Assembly (NCBI GenBank): GCA_963668325.1
Contig: OY764222.1
Location: forward strand, 2,418,001-2,482,000
Reading direction: 5' to 3'
DNA length: 64,000 nt
Source: MPNP01 sp963668325
GTDB lineage: Bacteria > Pseudomonadota > Alphaproteobacteria > Rhodobacterales > Rhodobacteraceae
Below the pieces are notes generated by a model, which saw only the letters and a list, made by a program, of their open reading frames with translations, searched no databases and had not been told where the DNA came from. The position numbers and the translations under genes are program-made. Positions within the stretch are counted from its first letter, which is position 1, and every line of letters starts with the position of its first letter. Of the stretch, positions 8,393-16,912 are shown piece after piece.

Positions 8393-8710
8393 TCAGCTCC
8401 CTTCTGATTGGATCTGAGTAGTAGCTTCAATCATAAATTCTTCGGCCTTCGACCGAATTTCTTTTTCATTTACGATACCTTCTAAATCTTTACTGACTTT
8501 TCTAAAGACATCTTCCAGACCTGGTTCCTCAAAATCTGACTTAACAACCTCCATGGCATAAGTTGAGGCATTTTCACCTGACAATCCCAACTTTTCAGCT
8601 GCCCACATTCCTAAATTTTTATTGGCTCTGGCTTGGGCCTTAAAGGACATCTCCTCGTCAAAAACAAATTTTGACTCAAAAGCCTTTTGTCTATCTTTGA
8701 ATGTATTCAT
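8393..8710 (-). CDS. DUF1476 protein (F1-ATPase inhibitor zeta type)
   Basis: A 105-residue soluble helical protein with the DUF1476 layout: N-terminal FKDRQKAFESKFVFDEEMSFKAQARANKNLG followed by a four-helix body. In Paracoccus the homologue is the zeta subunit that inhibits ATP hydrolysis by F1FO-ATPase through its N-terminus. The family is essentially confined to Alphaproteobacteria. Its linkage to purB is common in that class. The inhibitor role here is inferred from homology. Confidence 0.9.
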   Translation of the reverse strand: MNTFKDRQKAFESKFVFDEEMSFKAQARANKNLGMWAAEKLGLSGENASTYAMEVVKSDFEEPGLEDVFRKVSKDLEGIVNEKEIRSKAEEFMIEATTQIQSEGS

Positions 8711-8853
8711 TTAATTTTTGCTCCTAAGTTGAACGATTGTAAATTTAATTTCTTATAATCCCTACCCATAAAGTGGTATTACTTCAAAGCAAGGTGAGGA
8801 CCTATCAATTTTCAATAGAGAAATGAAAAAAATGAGAACCAGGTGATTCTAAA

Positions 8854-9483
8854 TTAGTGCAGCAGTTTTAGCTGCCCGAGTGTATGGGCAAGATCCCCAT
8901 AGCCGGTAAATCGCCTTTCAAATTCCAATTCTAGGTGATCTGCATGATCTCTTGCCAGAAGGGTTAATTCTTGATCCTTGGTTTGAGCAAGATAGACCAG
9001 TTTTGTGTAATTACCAAAATATACGTCCTTTAATTCAGGGTGTTTATCTAGTCCCAAGGGCTCAATTATGAATGAATTGAATTGCCTTACCAAGAAATCT
9101 GTCAAATAAAAGGCTGTAATTTCGTTTTCTGCTTGCTTGTTAAATTTATCCACCCCTTCGAAAAAAGCATAGCAATGTGGTCCTGGAACCATTTCAATGC
9201 CAAGCTCATCACACTTCTTTTTCAACAATCCACCCGTACCGCAATCGGCATAAACAACAAATATGTGCTCAAATTCCTTTTTGAATTTATTCACTGCCTT
9301 TTCCACTTCCGTAGGTATTTTATCTGGATATAAATGGAGTTTCGCTGGCAAGCAATGAAGATGAAAGTGTTCCCATCCATTCAGTCTGATCAAGGCAAGT
9401 ATTTCAGTTGCTAATGCACCACAGGCCAAGAGAAGAACGTCTTCACGTTCTGAAAAATTAAACTGAGACTTAAGACCTGACAT
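8854..9483 (-). CDS. DUF1638 domain protein
   Basis: A 209-residue soluble protein of the DUF1638 family. Recognisable segments are L-L-A-C-G-A-L-A-T-E-I near residue 20, HCLPAKLHLYPDKIP, VVYADCGTGG (about residues 77-86) and PGPHCYAFF, so several conserved cysteines and histidines look metal- or cofactor-binding. In Alphaproteobacteria and methanogens this family regularly accompanies corrinoid proteins and methyltransferases, as it does here with the downstream-oriented corrinoid protein and Bmt. Its biochemical role has not been settled as far as I know. Confidence 0.85.
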   Translation of the reverse strand: MSGLKSQFNFSEREDVLLLACGALATEILALIRLNGWEHFHLHCLPAKLHLYPDKIPTEVEKAVNKFKKEFEHIFVVYADCGTGGLLKKKCDELGIEMVPGPHCYAFFEGVDKFNKQAENEITAFYLTDFLVRQFNSFIIEPLGLDKHPELKDVYFGNYTKLVYLAQTKDQELTLLARDHADHLELEFERRFTGYGDLAHTLGQLKLLH

Positions 9484-9596
9484 GAGTTTAGTTGGTTAGT
9501 GAAAATAGAATTCAATTGTCCACATTATATTCAATCCTTGCTGAATTGCTTGGACTAATATCTTGTTTGAAGTTGAAATTGTTACCCAAATGAAAC

Positions 9597-10319
9597 TTAA
9601 GCCGAAGCCATCATTTGGTTATGTTTACGAGCCATAAATTCCTTTGCCGTTTCGACTGCCACGGCTGCATCACGACAATAGGCATCAGCACCAATCGCTT
9701 TTCCAAATTCTTCATTCAAGGGTGCACCACCTACTAGTACAACGATATCTTCCCGTAGGCCCAGCTCCTTCAATCGATCAATAACCACTTTCATATATGG
9801 CATGGTTGTAGTCAGTAGTGCCGACATCCCAAGTATATCAGGTTGTTCGGCATTCATGGCCTCCAAATAATTTTCAACTGGGTTGTTGATACCCAAATCA
9901 ATTACCTCAAAACCAGCACCTTCCAACATCATTGCAACAAGATTCTTACCGATATCATGAATATCCCCTTTAACGGTACCAATTACCATTTTACCCATCC
10001 TAGGGGCACCGGTCTCAATCAACAAAGGTTTAAGGATTTTCATTCCCGCCTTCATTGCATTTGCAGAAAGCAGAACTTCCGGGACAAATAAAATCCCATC
10101 ACGAAAATCAATCCCAACAATGCGCATACCTTCGACCAAAGCCTCAGTGAGGATTTTGTATGGCAACCATCCACGTTCCAGCAGAATATTTACACCCTCG
10201 ACAATTTCCTCGTTCAATCCATCATAGAGATCATCATGCATTTGGGGAACGAGCTCATCATCGGGCAATTCTGATAAAATTATGTCGTCTTCTTCATCTG
10301 TCACCTTGATTTCTCCCAC
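9597..10319 (-). CDS. Corrinoid (B12-binding) methyl-carrier protein, MtbC/MttC-like
   Basis: A 240-residue protein with an N-terminal B12-binding helical cap (about residues 30-100) and a Rossmann-like cobalamin domain. The signature G-D-I-H-D-I-G-K-N at 118-126 supplies D119, H121 (lower cobalt ligand) and G124. Such proteins carry a methyl group from methylated amines or betaine-type substrates to an acceptor. The start used here is GTG. A second in-frame GTG five codons on (10304) has the better Shine-Dalgarno spacing (GGGAG). It lies between DUF1638 and Bmt on the same strand. No reductive activator (RACo-like, DUF4445) or MtgA-like partner is in the window. Confidence 0.9.
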   Translation of the reverse strand: MGEIKVTDEEDDIILSELPDDELVPQMHDDLYDGLNEEIVEGVNILLERGWLPYKILTEALVEGMRIVGIDFRDGILFVPEVLLSANAMKAGMKILKPLLIETGAPRMGKMVIGTVKGDIHDIGKNLVAMMLEGAGFEVIDLGINNPVENYLEAMNAEQPDILGMSALLTTTMPYMKVVIDRLKELGLREDIVVLVGGAPLNEEFGKAIGADAYCRDAAVAVETAKEFMARKHNQMMASA

Positions 10320-10436
10320 TGTGATGGATTTTTTTCAATCCAAAAATTTGAAAACATCAGAACTACATAAAAAAAATTAATTCAAAGTAAACAAAAACCC
10401 AACATTCAAATAACCTAGAATACTATAAATGAAACA

Positions 10437-11444
10437 TTAATTTTTTTGCTTTCTTCTTCTAGAACCTCTCTTGACCCTTTTCTTTTGGCCTTGATTAAAG
10501 CTAGGCTCACCTAGTAATTCCTTAACTTCTTCAGGTGTAGGCTTTGAGCCTGATGGCTTCATTTCCAGTCGATTTTTCATTTTTTCCAAGTGCAAAGAAG
10601 TAGTTCCACAACAACCTCCAATAATCTTTGCTCCCGCATTTCGGGCCAGTTCAGCATATGAAGCCATAATTTCGGGAGATCCACTATAGTGGATTTCGCC
10701 TTCCTTGATTTGAGGGATGCCTGCATTTCCCTTGGCAATAATAGGTATTTCGGGATTTAACTCAGAAATCGCCAGGATAGTAAGAACCAGGTCCGAGGCC
10801 CCTGCTCCACAATTTGCGCCAAATCCTTCTGGTTTGATGTCCACTTCTGAAACCAATTCGACCAGGTTCCTTGGAGTAAATCCCATCATGGTATAACCGA
10901 CAGTATCAAAACTCATCGTTCCACACCAAGGCATATCAGCCAAGCGACACGCTTCCTGGGCAGCGAGGAATTCTTCCTTGGCTGAAATTGTCTCAATCCA
11001 AAGTACATCAGCTCCTCCTGCCTTCAACCCCTCGGCCTGCTCATGGAAATATTCAACGGCCCGCGAATAGGTAAGTGTACCAAGGGGTTCCATAATTTCA
11101 CCCGTTGGCCCAATTGAACCAGCAATAATTGCCGCAGCATTTTGCTTGGCAACTGCTTCCTGAGCTAATGAAGCAGATCTTTCTGCTAGTTCGAAACAAT
11201 CATCAGCTGAAGCATGGAGACTCAATCTAGACCGATTACATCCAAACGAGTTGGTCAGGAATATGTCAACACCAGCCTTTAGAGAGGATTTATAAAGATC
11301 AAGTATCTTTTCAGGTTGATCTCTGTTCCATAACTCTGGGGCCTCTCCAGCAGCTAATCCCATATTAAACAGGTTTGTGCCGGTAGCCCCATCCGCCAAG
11401 AGCCAATCCCTTGTTTTCAGCAGATTTTGTATGGGTAAAGCCAT
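10437..11444 (-). CDS. bmt: Homocysteine S-methyltransferase, betaine-type (Bmt-like)
   Basis: A 335-residue zinc-dependent methyltransferase transferring a methyl group to homocysteine. The TIM-barrel family motifs are present: LLADGATGTN at the N-terminus, FGANCGAG with zinc ligand Cys212, and GGCCGTT with Cys278 and Cys279. The alphaproteobacterial Bmt family uses glycine betaine or related donors, and the adjacent corrinoid protein may be a methyl source. The tail after residue 310 is basic and low complexity (KKRVKRGSRRRKQK). An upstream TTG could add three residues; the ATG at 11444 was preferred. sufE lies 41 bp upstream on the same strand. Confidence 0.88.
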   Translation of the reverse strand: MALPIQNLLKTRDWLLADGATGTNLFNMGLAAGEAPELWNRDQPEKILDLYKSSLKAGVDIFLTNSFGCNRSRLSLHASADDCFELAERSASLAQEAVAKQNAAAIIAGSIGPTGEIMEPLGTLTYSRAVEYFHEQAEGLKAGGADVLWIETISAKEEFLAAQEACRLADMPWCGTMSFDTVGYTMMGFTPRNLVELVSEVDIKPEGFGANCGAGASDLVLTILAISELNPEIPIIAKGNAGIPQIKEGEIHYSGSPEIMASYAELARNAGAKIIGGCCGTTSLHLEKMKNRLEMKPSGSKPTPEEVKELLGEPSFNQGQKKRVKRGSRRRKQKN

Positions 11445-11485
11445 TATTAACAAAATTGATTTCGTTTATCTGAAATAAACTCTGG

Positions 11486-11935
11486 TTAATGGGACGAACA
11501 AGGTGAACTTGCTTCTAGAAGTTGGTTCGAGATATTTTTTATTTTGGTTACCATGGCCACTAAGCCATTTGATCTTTGAAGTGAAAGGTTACTCTGCAAA
11601 TCAAGCTTTTTAAGTTCAGAATAGGCATCTATTTTTGAGATTTGCTGGATCGTCAAACCATTAAATAGCACACCAAGTATAACAATGAGCCCTCGAACAA
11701 TAATGGCATCACTATCACCTCTGAATTGGAATATTGTTCCTTTATTCGAGGGGGTAAAATCCATAACGAACCAAACCTGACTAGCACATCCTTCAACCTT
11801 TGTTGCAGGAGTTTTGTATTTCTCCTCCAAACCCGGCATGGATTTACCTAGATCAATGATATATCCATAGCGATCTTCCCAAGTCTCCAGAAATTCAAAA
11901 TCCTGAATTATTTCATTGAAGGATTCAGTTTCCAC
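11486..11935 (-). CDS. sufE: Cysteine desulfuration protein SufE
   Basis: A 149-residue sulfur acceptor that takes persulfide sulfur from the SufS desulfurase and passes it to the SufBCD Fe-S scaffold. The motif V-E-G-C-A-S-Q-V-W places the sulfur-accepting cysteine at residue 50, and GLIVILGVLFNGLTIQQI is the usual second half. It stands apart from any other suf gene in the window. The last residues (SSPCSSH) extend slightly past the conserved end. Confidence 0.93.
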   Translation of the reverse strand: METESFNEIIQDFEFLETWEDRYGYIIDLGKSMPGLEEKYKTPATKVEGCASQVWFVMDFTPSNKGTIFQFRGDSDAIIVRGLIVILGVLFNGLTIQQISKIDAYSELKKLDLQSNLSLQRSNGLVAMVTKIKNISNQLLEASSPCSSH

Positions 11936-12291
11936 TTAAAAGCTCTCAGTACGTTAGTTTTAGTTTCCTAGTACTTGATACAACTAGGTTAAAAGTATTA
12001 ATTTTCAATTAAAATAAGGAGCTATTCAACCTAAATATAAATTGCTGATTTCCCCTTCTCATAAAGGTTTTGTTTGTTTTCTAGTAGGCTTATAGCTAAA
12101 CTGACCAGGTAACGACATTTTAATGCCGTATTTATTAATTCACTGAAGGAGTGTTTCAAAGCGATTGAAACCGATATTGATCATCACAATATGAATGCAT
12201 CCAAATTATTCCGGTAATCCAAGTGGCCAGAAGAGTTGGTTAAAACTTAGAAAGAGGATGCTATAAATTTGAATCCATGCACGAGTTTTTG
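11936..12291. other. Intergenic region with several short hairpins, no gene
   Basis: About 356 bp between sufE and the DUF3800 gene. No coding region can be supported. It contains three short inverted repeats: CCTAG/CTAGG (11967-11971 with 11984-11988) flanked by TTTTA/TAAAA, GTTTCAA-n5-TTGAAAC (12153-12171), and ATATTG-n7-CAATAT (12174-12192). The last two are adjacent and could form a tandem-hairpin element. There is no U-tract that would make a clear terminator. Confidence 0.5.
12153..12192. repeat. Two adjacent hairpins
   Basis: A perfect 7-bp inverted repeat GTTTCAA/TTGAAAC with a 5-nt loop is followed after 2 nt by a perfect 6-bp repeat ATATTG/CAATAT with a 7-nt loop. The position downstream of the DUF3800 gene (minus strand) would suit a transcript-end structure, but no T-run follows. 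Confidence 0.35.
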
Positions 12292-13200
12292 TTAAGTGGA
12301 ACATAAATCACAATCGCATTTTAAGTTCGGGTCAGTGAAGTGCCTGATACCGACTAACTTATTGTTCTTTCTATCAGCTCTTCGAAAAATTCTATCGAAC
12401 AGATTTCTTTCCCTATTTTCAATATACCGCCTTAACGCATAAGCACAAAGATCAGCTATTTGAACCATACTTGTGAGATTACTATCAACGAACAAAGGTG
12501 TTTCAATAACATTATCTATATCTTTACGATACTTAGTACCTGTACTAAAAAAATTACGCATCATTTTCATTCGTTCACCAGCCACCTCAACATTATTGTC
12601 GTGGACAATAATCCCAAGGTTTTTTTGATTTGAGTTGGGGCTCCTACTCTTGTTTTCCAAAAATGTGTTAAATCGGGATATTAGTTGATCAAAGGCCTCT
12701 TCTCCCACGGAATGGCCAGCTTTTTGTGGATCAAAGAAAGTTTTGTCAATGCAATCGGCAAACAGGCGAACATCTGACCATTTTGCTACGGATTCTGCAA
12801 TTTTTTCAACAAATTCTTTACGTTCCTTATGGGTTAGGTGGATATAGGGGTCCGTTTTTTTGTAATCCTTCTTGGTTCTACCATAGGTTCTATTCTGATT
12901 CTTTTGAAGTTTATAAAGGTTTGATTTTCTTGCTGTTCTAACTTCTTTACGACGGTTAGTATGATTTAAATTATCAAAATTAGAAATAAATTTTTGTTCT
13001 ATATATTTTCTGTTAAGCCAAGCAGTGTGAATTTCATTCTCATCGGCGAAACCATATTCTTTCTTGATTTTGGTAATTTCTTTATCGGCATCTCGCCAGA
13101 ATTCGATTGGTAACGAGATTCCTGCCAAGACAAAATGGGTAGTATTTCCAATATTATCTATATCTGGAGTTCCTGATTCATCAACATAGCAGATGTGCAT
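12292..13200 (-). CDS. DUF3800 domain protein
   Basis: A 302-residue protein starting with the hallmark Y-V-D-E-S-G (Asp7, Glu8) of the DUF3800 family, which has an RNase H-like fold. Later conserved acids fit: IIVHDNN in the middle and VQIADLCAYALRRY near the C-terminus. A Lys/Arg-rich stretch lies around residues 80-115, and the end carries a C-D-C-D-L-C cluster. DUF3800 proteins are patchily distributed and often found on mobile or defence islands. Here the gene sits alone, with 356 bp and 231 bp of non-coding flank, between core genes sufE and rnd. No partner gene is visible. Function is unknown; nuclease activity is only an inference from the fold. Confidence 0.85.
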   Translation of the reverse strand: MHICYVDESGTPDIDNIGNTTHFVLAGISLPIEFWRDADKEITKIKKEYGFADENEIHTAWLNRKYIEQKFISNFDNLNHTNRRKEVRTARKSNLYKLQKNQNRTYGRTKKDYKKTDPYIHLTHKERKEFVEKIAESVAKWSDVRLFADCIDKTFFDPQKAGHSVGEEAFDQLISRFNTFLENKSRSPNSNQKNLGIIVHDNNVEVAGERMKMMRNFFSTGTKYRKDIDNVIETPLFVDSNLTSMVQIADLCAYALRRYIENRERNLFDRIFRRADRKNNKLVGIRHFTDPNLKCDCDLCST

Positions 13201-13324
13201 AAAACTATTCGCGACTGGAAAAAAGCGTCCGGGCTTTTATGACTTTAAGTCACAAAACGAGTTGTATTGACAACCCTTCCCAGACGCATTGGTTTGAATT
13301 TAGTTGTTTTTTTAAAAGCGTCAA

Positions 13325-13388
13325 GGACAAAATCATATTCAATAGGGTCACATACCTGTGTAAAACATGATTTTGATAGATTTTGTCC
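13325..13388. repeat. 10-bp inverted repeat downstream of rnd
   Basis: GGACAAAATC (13325-13334) is repeated inverted as GATTTTGTCC (13379-13388), 44 bp apart. It falls between the DUF3800 start and the rnd stop. A nearby AAAAGCGTC also occurs twice directly (about 13225 and 13314). This might mark an old insertion boundary or an rnd transcript end. Confidence 0.4.
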
Positions 13389-13431
13389 AAAACTGGTTAG
13401 ACCAGTATCAAAATAAGAATTTCTCTAGAAT

Positions 13432-14595
13432 TTACTTCCCAACAACGGCTAAATTTGAATTTTCGATAGTCAGGGCAATTTTTCCCTGGCATAGTTTTAT
13501 GGCATTATCCCCAAACACCTTCTTCCTCCAACCCTTTAGAGGCCGTACATTAAGATTGCCTTGTGAAATTTCCCTCAATTCATCAGTTGTTGAAATTAGC
13601 TCTTCAGCCACTCCAGATTGTTCCGATGAAAACCTGAGATAAACCTTCAGTAAATCAGTAACCTCCTTATTCGAATTTCTTGGCTTTTTGGGCTGCACAA
13701 TCAGTGGTGGGGCCTTTGGGTTAGCAATTGCTTTTCTGATCACTTCCAATAAACCCATCGTAAATCTGTTTTGTGCTTTTCTTCCTACATTGAAAAACCT
13801 ACAACTCCTTAGTTCCTCAAGAGTTCTAGGCTTCACTGAGATCAATTCTAATATGGCATGGTCTGAAAGCACCCATCGTCGGGGGAGGTTTCTGGTTTGG
13901 GCTTCTAATTCACGAAATTCGGCAAGGGCATACAAAATAGTCCATCCTTCGGCTGATATATTTCTAGTCTTGATTTTTTTCCATGCTTCTTCTGGCTTGT
14001 AGGAGTTTTTACACCCCTCACTCATTTCAGTAATTAGTTCTTCAACCCATTCTAACCTTCGGTTTTCAAACAATTTTTTATGCAGATTAATGTAAACTTG
14101 GCGAAGATGTGTTACATCTGAAACTGCATAATTCAACTGCCGTTTTGTTAAGGGTCTAGTTGACCAGTTGGAGAATTGCTGGGACTTATCCAGGTTTGTT
14201 TTACATATATCCTTGACTAGATTTGAGTACGAAATTTGACTACCATAGCCACAAAGCATGGCAGCAATTTGTGTATCAAACAATGGCTCGGGGATCTCAC
14301 CAAACACATGCCAGAATATTTCCAAATCTTGTTTTGCGGAGTGAAAAACCTTTTTGATACCAGGATTCATGAATATTTCTGTTAAAGCCCCCAATCGCAA
14401 TTTCGGACTTAAAACATCAATTATAAATTCTGAACATTCCAAATCATTTTTTTCCGGTAAAGCGATTTGGATTAAACACAATTGTGGATAATAGGTCTTT
14501 TCGGATACAAACTCTGTGTCCAACGTTATAAAGGGTTGGTTTTGGGCTTTGTTACATAGAGCCACTAATTCTTGGTTAGTTGAAATTACTTTCAT
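13432..14595 (-). CDS. rnd: Ribonuclease D
   Basis: A 387-residue DEDD 3'-5' exoribonuclease acting in tRNA 3'-end maturation. The catalytic motifs are L-D-T-E-F near residue 25 (Exo I), HSAKQDLE around residue 86 (Exo II) and Y-A-V-S-D-V near residue 156 (Exo III). An HRDC domain follows, from about residue 205 to 285. The length matches the family. It is divergent from dtd with 39 bp between starts, grouping two genes for tRNA processing and quality control. Confidence 0.94.
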   Translation of the reverse strand: MKVISTNQELVALCNKAQNQPFITLDTEFVSEKTYYPQLCLIQIALPEKNDLECSEFIIDVLSPKLRLGALTEIFMNPGIKKVFHSAKQDLEIFWHVFGEIPEPLFDTQIAAMLCGYGSQISYSNLVKDICKTNLDKSQQFSNWSTRPLTKRQLNYAVSDVTHLRQVYINLHKKLFENRRLEWVEELITEMSEGCKNSYKPEEAWKKIKTRNISAEGWTILYALAEFRELEAQTRNLPRRWVLSDHAILELISVKPRTLEELRSCRFFNVGRKAQNRFTMGLLEVIRKAIANPKAPPLIVQPKKPRNSNKEVTDLLKVYLRFSSEQSGVAEELISTTDELREISQGNLNVRPLKGWRKKVFGDNAIKLCQGKIALTIENSNLAVVGK

Positions 14596-14634
14596 GATCT
14601 AACTTTATAATAAACCTCAAGCCAGGAGAATAAA

Positions 14635-15078
14635 ATGAGATGCTTGATTCAAAGGGTAAAATCTGCTGAAGTAAAGGTTGATGGTAAGCCTGTTAACAAG
14701 ATTGGGCCTGGAATGTTGGTCTTGGTTTGTGCAACTATTGATGACGATGAGCATGTTGCTTCCAAACTCGCGAATAAAGTTAAAAACCTCAGAATATTTA
14801 GAGACAGCCTAGGCAAAATGAATCATTCTGTTGAGGATGTTGAAGGTAAAATCCTGGTTGTCAGTCAATTTACTTTGGCCGCCGATCTTTCCCGAGGCAA
14901 CCGGCCTGGTTTTTCCAATGCTGCTAAAAACCCCCTTGCCGAAACTTTATATCTGGATTTCGTGCAGGCTCTAAGGGATAAGGGATGTAAAGTCAAAACA
15001 GGTGTATTCGGGGCTGAAATGGAAGTTTCTCTCGTGAACGATGGTCCAGTTACAATTTGGGTTGATTTAAAGCCCTAG
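14635..15078 (+). CDS. dtd: D-aminoacyl-tRNA deacylase
   Basis: A 147-residue proofreading enzyme that hydrolyses D-amino acids from mischarged tRNAs. Both family signatures are visible: S-Q-F-T-L-A-A-D in the middle and the C-terminal N-D-G-P-V-T with the chirality-checking Gly-Pro pair. A clear Shine-Dalgarno (AGGAG) precedes the ATG. tRNA-Asn follows convergently. Confidence 0.96.
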   Translation: MRCLIQRVKSAEVKVDGKPVNKIGPGMLVLVCATIDDDEHVASKLANKVKNLRIFRDSLGKMNHSVEDVEGKILVVSQFTLAADLSRGNRPGFSNAAKNPLAETLYLDFVQALRDKGCKVKTGVFGAEMEVSLVNDGPVTIWVDLKP

Positions 15079-15091
15079 ATCATTTCTTCAA

Positions 15092-15166
15092 TGGCTCCGG
15101 CGGCAGGATTCGAACCTGCGGCCAATTGATTAACAGTCAACTGCTCTACCACTGAGCTACGCCGGA
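15092..15166 (-). tRNA. tRNA-Asn (GUU)
   Basis: The reverse complement gives acceptor TCCGGCG/CGCCGGA, D-arm AGCTCAGTGGTAGAGC, anticodon stem GTTGA/TCAAT with loop CTGTTAA (anticodon GTT) and T-loop GTTCGAATC. CCA is encoded. Confidence 0.96.
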
Positions 15167-15402
15167 ATAGTTTGCTAAGGTTTAACAAAGGAAAGTAGAA
15201 ACAGTTTTTATTTATTCAATAGAAAATGTTTGTTCAATGACGATTGGACCTTTATTTTGGTCACAACGCATGAATTTGTGATGATTTATGGAGCCGAACA
15301 GGACAAAAGATATGACCCATCTTCAAATTGAATTGGAGTAATAGATTTGCTACAAATACAATGTATTTCCTTAAGCAGCCTTGGGTTAATTTGAAAGTAC
15401 CT

Positions 15403-16815
15403 ATGAGCGATACTTTTCCGGCCAAAAAAATCATTAAATCCATTTTTCCCTTAGGTTTATATGGAAGGGTCTATTTGATCCTGTTCTTTCCGGTAGTATT
15501 GGTCCTTCTGGTAGGATCATTTGTCTTTATTCAAAGGCATTTTGATTATGTTACAAGGCAGATGATTTCAAATATCAATCCACATTTCAGTCTAATCATC
15601 ACGGAAATAAATGAAGCTGGCAGCAAGAGAGAAACGCTGGAGAAGGTCCTTCCTCTTTCCAAAAGCCTCTCATTGAATTTTGAATTCCTGGGTGGCAGTG
15701 AGACAATCCCGCCAGATCGAAAGTTGATCTATGATTTTTCAGGCCGAATCATCATTGCGTCGCTGAAAGAAGATTTTCCAGATATCGTAGCCATAGATTT
15801 ACTTGCCAACGATGGTAAGATTTTGGACATTTATTTTAAAACAAATTTTGGTAATGCAAAAATTATGGTACCCCGCCGGGCATTGTCACCATCCAATCCC
15901 CATCAGTTTCTAATTCTCATATTATTTACGGCAATTTTAACAACCTTGATAGCTGTATTGTTTCTTAAAAATCAGTTACGTCCAATAAAACGGCTTTCTG
16001 AAGCGGCTGAAGCTTTTGGCAAGGGTCAATTTTATCCCCTCAGAGTTTCAGGCGCAAGAGAGGTAAAAAGTGCAATTCGTGCTTTCCTGACGATGCAAGA
16101 CAGTATTGAAAAGCAAATAAGTCAAAGGTCACATATGCTTGCCAGTATTAGTCATGATTTGAGAACCCCACTGACGAGATTACGGCTTGGCGTAGAGTTC
16201 CTGGAGGAAAGCAAGTACAAGGATTTGATCATTGACGACATTGAAGTTATGGACAATATGCTTACCGAACTGCTTGAATTTTCCCGAACTGGCAAATCTG
16301 AACCCTTTGAGGATATTGATCCTTTTCAACTGGCCGAATCAATTCATGCTGATGCCAGCCGCCAGGGGGTGGCAATTGAAATTCAATTGATTTCAGAAAT
16401 TAATGAACCTCCTTCATTCCGATGCAAACCCTCCGGGATTAGAAGATCAATCGAAAACCTCATCCAAAACGCTGAAAAGTTTTCTTCAAAGTGCTTGTTT
16501 TCCGTATATGTTAAGCCCGAATCAATTCAATTCATTATTGAGGATAATGGTCCAGGGATTGAAAGGAACAAACAAAAGATAGCAAAAACTGCATTCGTTA
16601 AATTTGATGAGGCGCGGAATCTGAACCACTTCAAAGGTGTGGGATTGGGTCTGGCAATAGTTTCAAATATTGCCCGAGATCATGGTGGTGAATTGATTCT
16701 TGAAAAAAGTGAAAAACTTGGTGGATTGAAAGCTGTTCTCTCCCTTCCAAATTTGGATGGTAGGCCTGGAGGGATTCGAACCCCCAACCAAAGCGTTATG
16801 AGCGCTCTGCTCTAA
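15403..16815 (+). CDS. EnvZ-like sensor histidine kinase
   Basis: About 470 residues. A first membrane helix (about residues 20-42), a periplasmic loop, a second helix (about residues 160-185, FLILILFTAILTTLIAVLF), a HAMP linker, the HisKA box with phospho-acceptor His in S-I-S-H-D-L-R-T-P, and a HATPase domain (IENLIQNAEKF, EDNGPGI, GVGLGLAIV). The layout matches EnvZ/RstB-type kinases. No response regulator is adjacent, so the partner is unknown. The ATG at 15403 was chosen because the membrane helix then sits at the expected distance; TTG 15328 and ATG 15361 are alternatives. The last 18 or so codons are antisense to a tRNA gene and the stop TAA lies inside it; the real domain ends near LSLPNLDG. 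Confidence 0.88.
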   Translation: MSDTFPAKKIIKSIFPLGLYGRVYLILFFPVVLVLLVGSFVFIQRHFDYVTRQMISNINPHFSLIITEINEAGSKRETLEKVLPLSKSLSLNFEFLGGSETIPPDRKLIYDFSGRIIIASLKEDFPDIVAIDLLANDGKILDIYFKTNFGNAKIMVPRRALSPSNPHQFLILILFTAILTTLIAVLFLKNQLRPIKRLSEAAEAFGKGQFYPLRVSGAREVKSAIRAFLTMQDSIEKQISQRSHMLASISHDLRTPLTRLRLGVEFLEESKYKDLIIDDIEVMDNMLTELLEFSRTGKSEPFEDIDPFQLAESIHADASRQGVAIEIQLISEINEPPSFRCKPSGIRRSIENLIQNAEKFSSKCLFSVYVKPESIQFIIEDNGPGIERNKQKIAKTAFVKFDEARNLNHFKGVGLGLAIVSNIARDHGGELILEKSEKLGGLKAVLSLPNLDGRPGGIRTPNQSVMSALL

Positions 16816-16833
16816 CCGTTGAGCTACAGGCCT
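16758..16833 (-). tRNA. tRNA with CAU anticodon (Ile2 or elongator Met)
   Basis: The reverse complement folds well: acceptor AGGCCTG/CAGGCCT, anticodon stem GAGCG/CGCTT, loop CTCATAA (anticodon CAT), T-loop GTTCGAATC, encoded CCA. The non-initiator acceptor (A1-U72 paired) excludes initiator Met in the usual sense. The anticodon stem GAGCG...CGCTT looks more like a tRNA-Ile2 read with lysidine than the alphaproteobacterial elongator Met, but I cannot settle this. It overlaps the 3' end of the histidine kinase gene on the opposite strand by 58 bp. Confidence 0.92.
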
Positions 16834-16912
16834 TGACCGGAATTATAATTTAATCAACTCTCAAATGTCTTCAAGCAACATTACCGGCAAATCCTGAAGA
16901 ACCTAATATTTA

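Noticed and set aside
9843..10091. Open frames opposite the corrinoid protein and many other genes
   Set aside because: They lie antisense to genes with clear family motifs and read as shadow translations.
11445..11485. SAM-V-type riboswitch before bmt, as known in Pelagibacter
   Set aside because: Only 41 bp separate sufE and bmt and no matching pseudoknot core is visible.
12121..12208. Short open stretch reading F-I-N-S-L-K-E-C-F-K-A-I-E-T-D-I-D-H-H-N
   Set aside because: No start codon or ribosome site, only about 34 codons, and it lies across two hairpins; not supportable as a gene.
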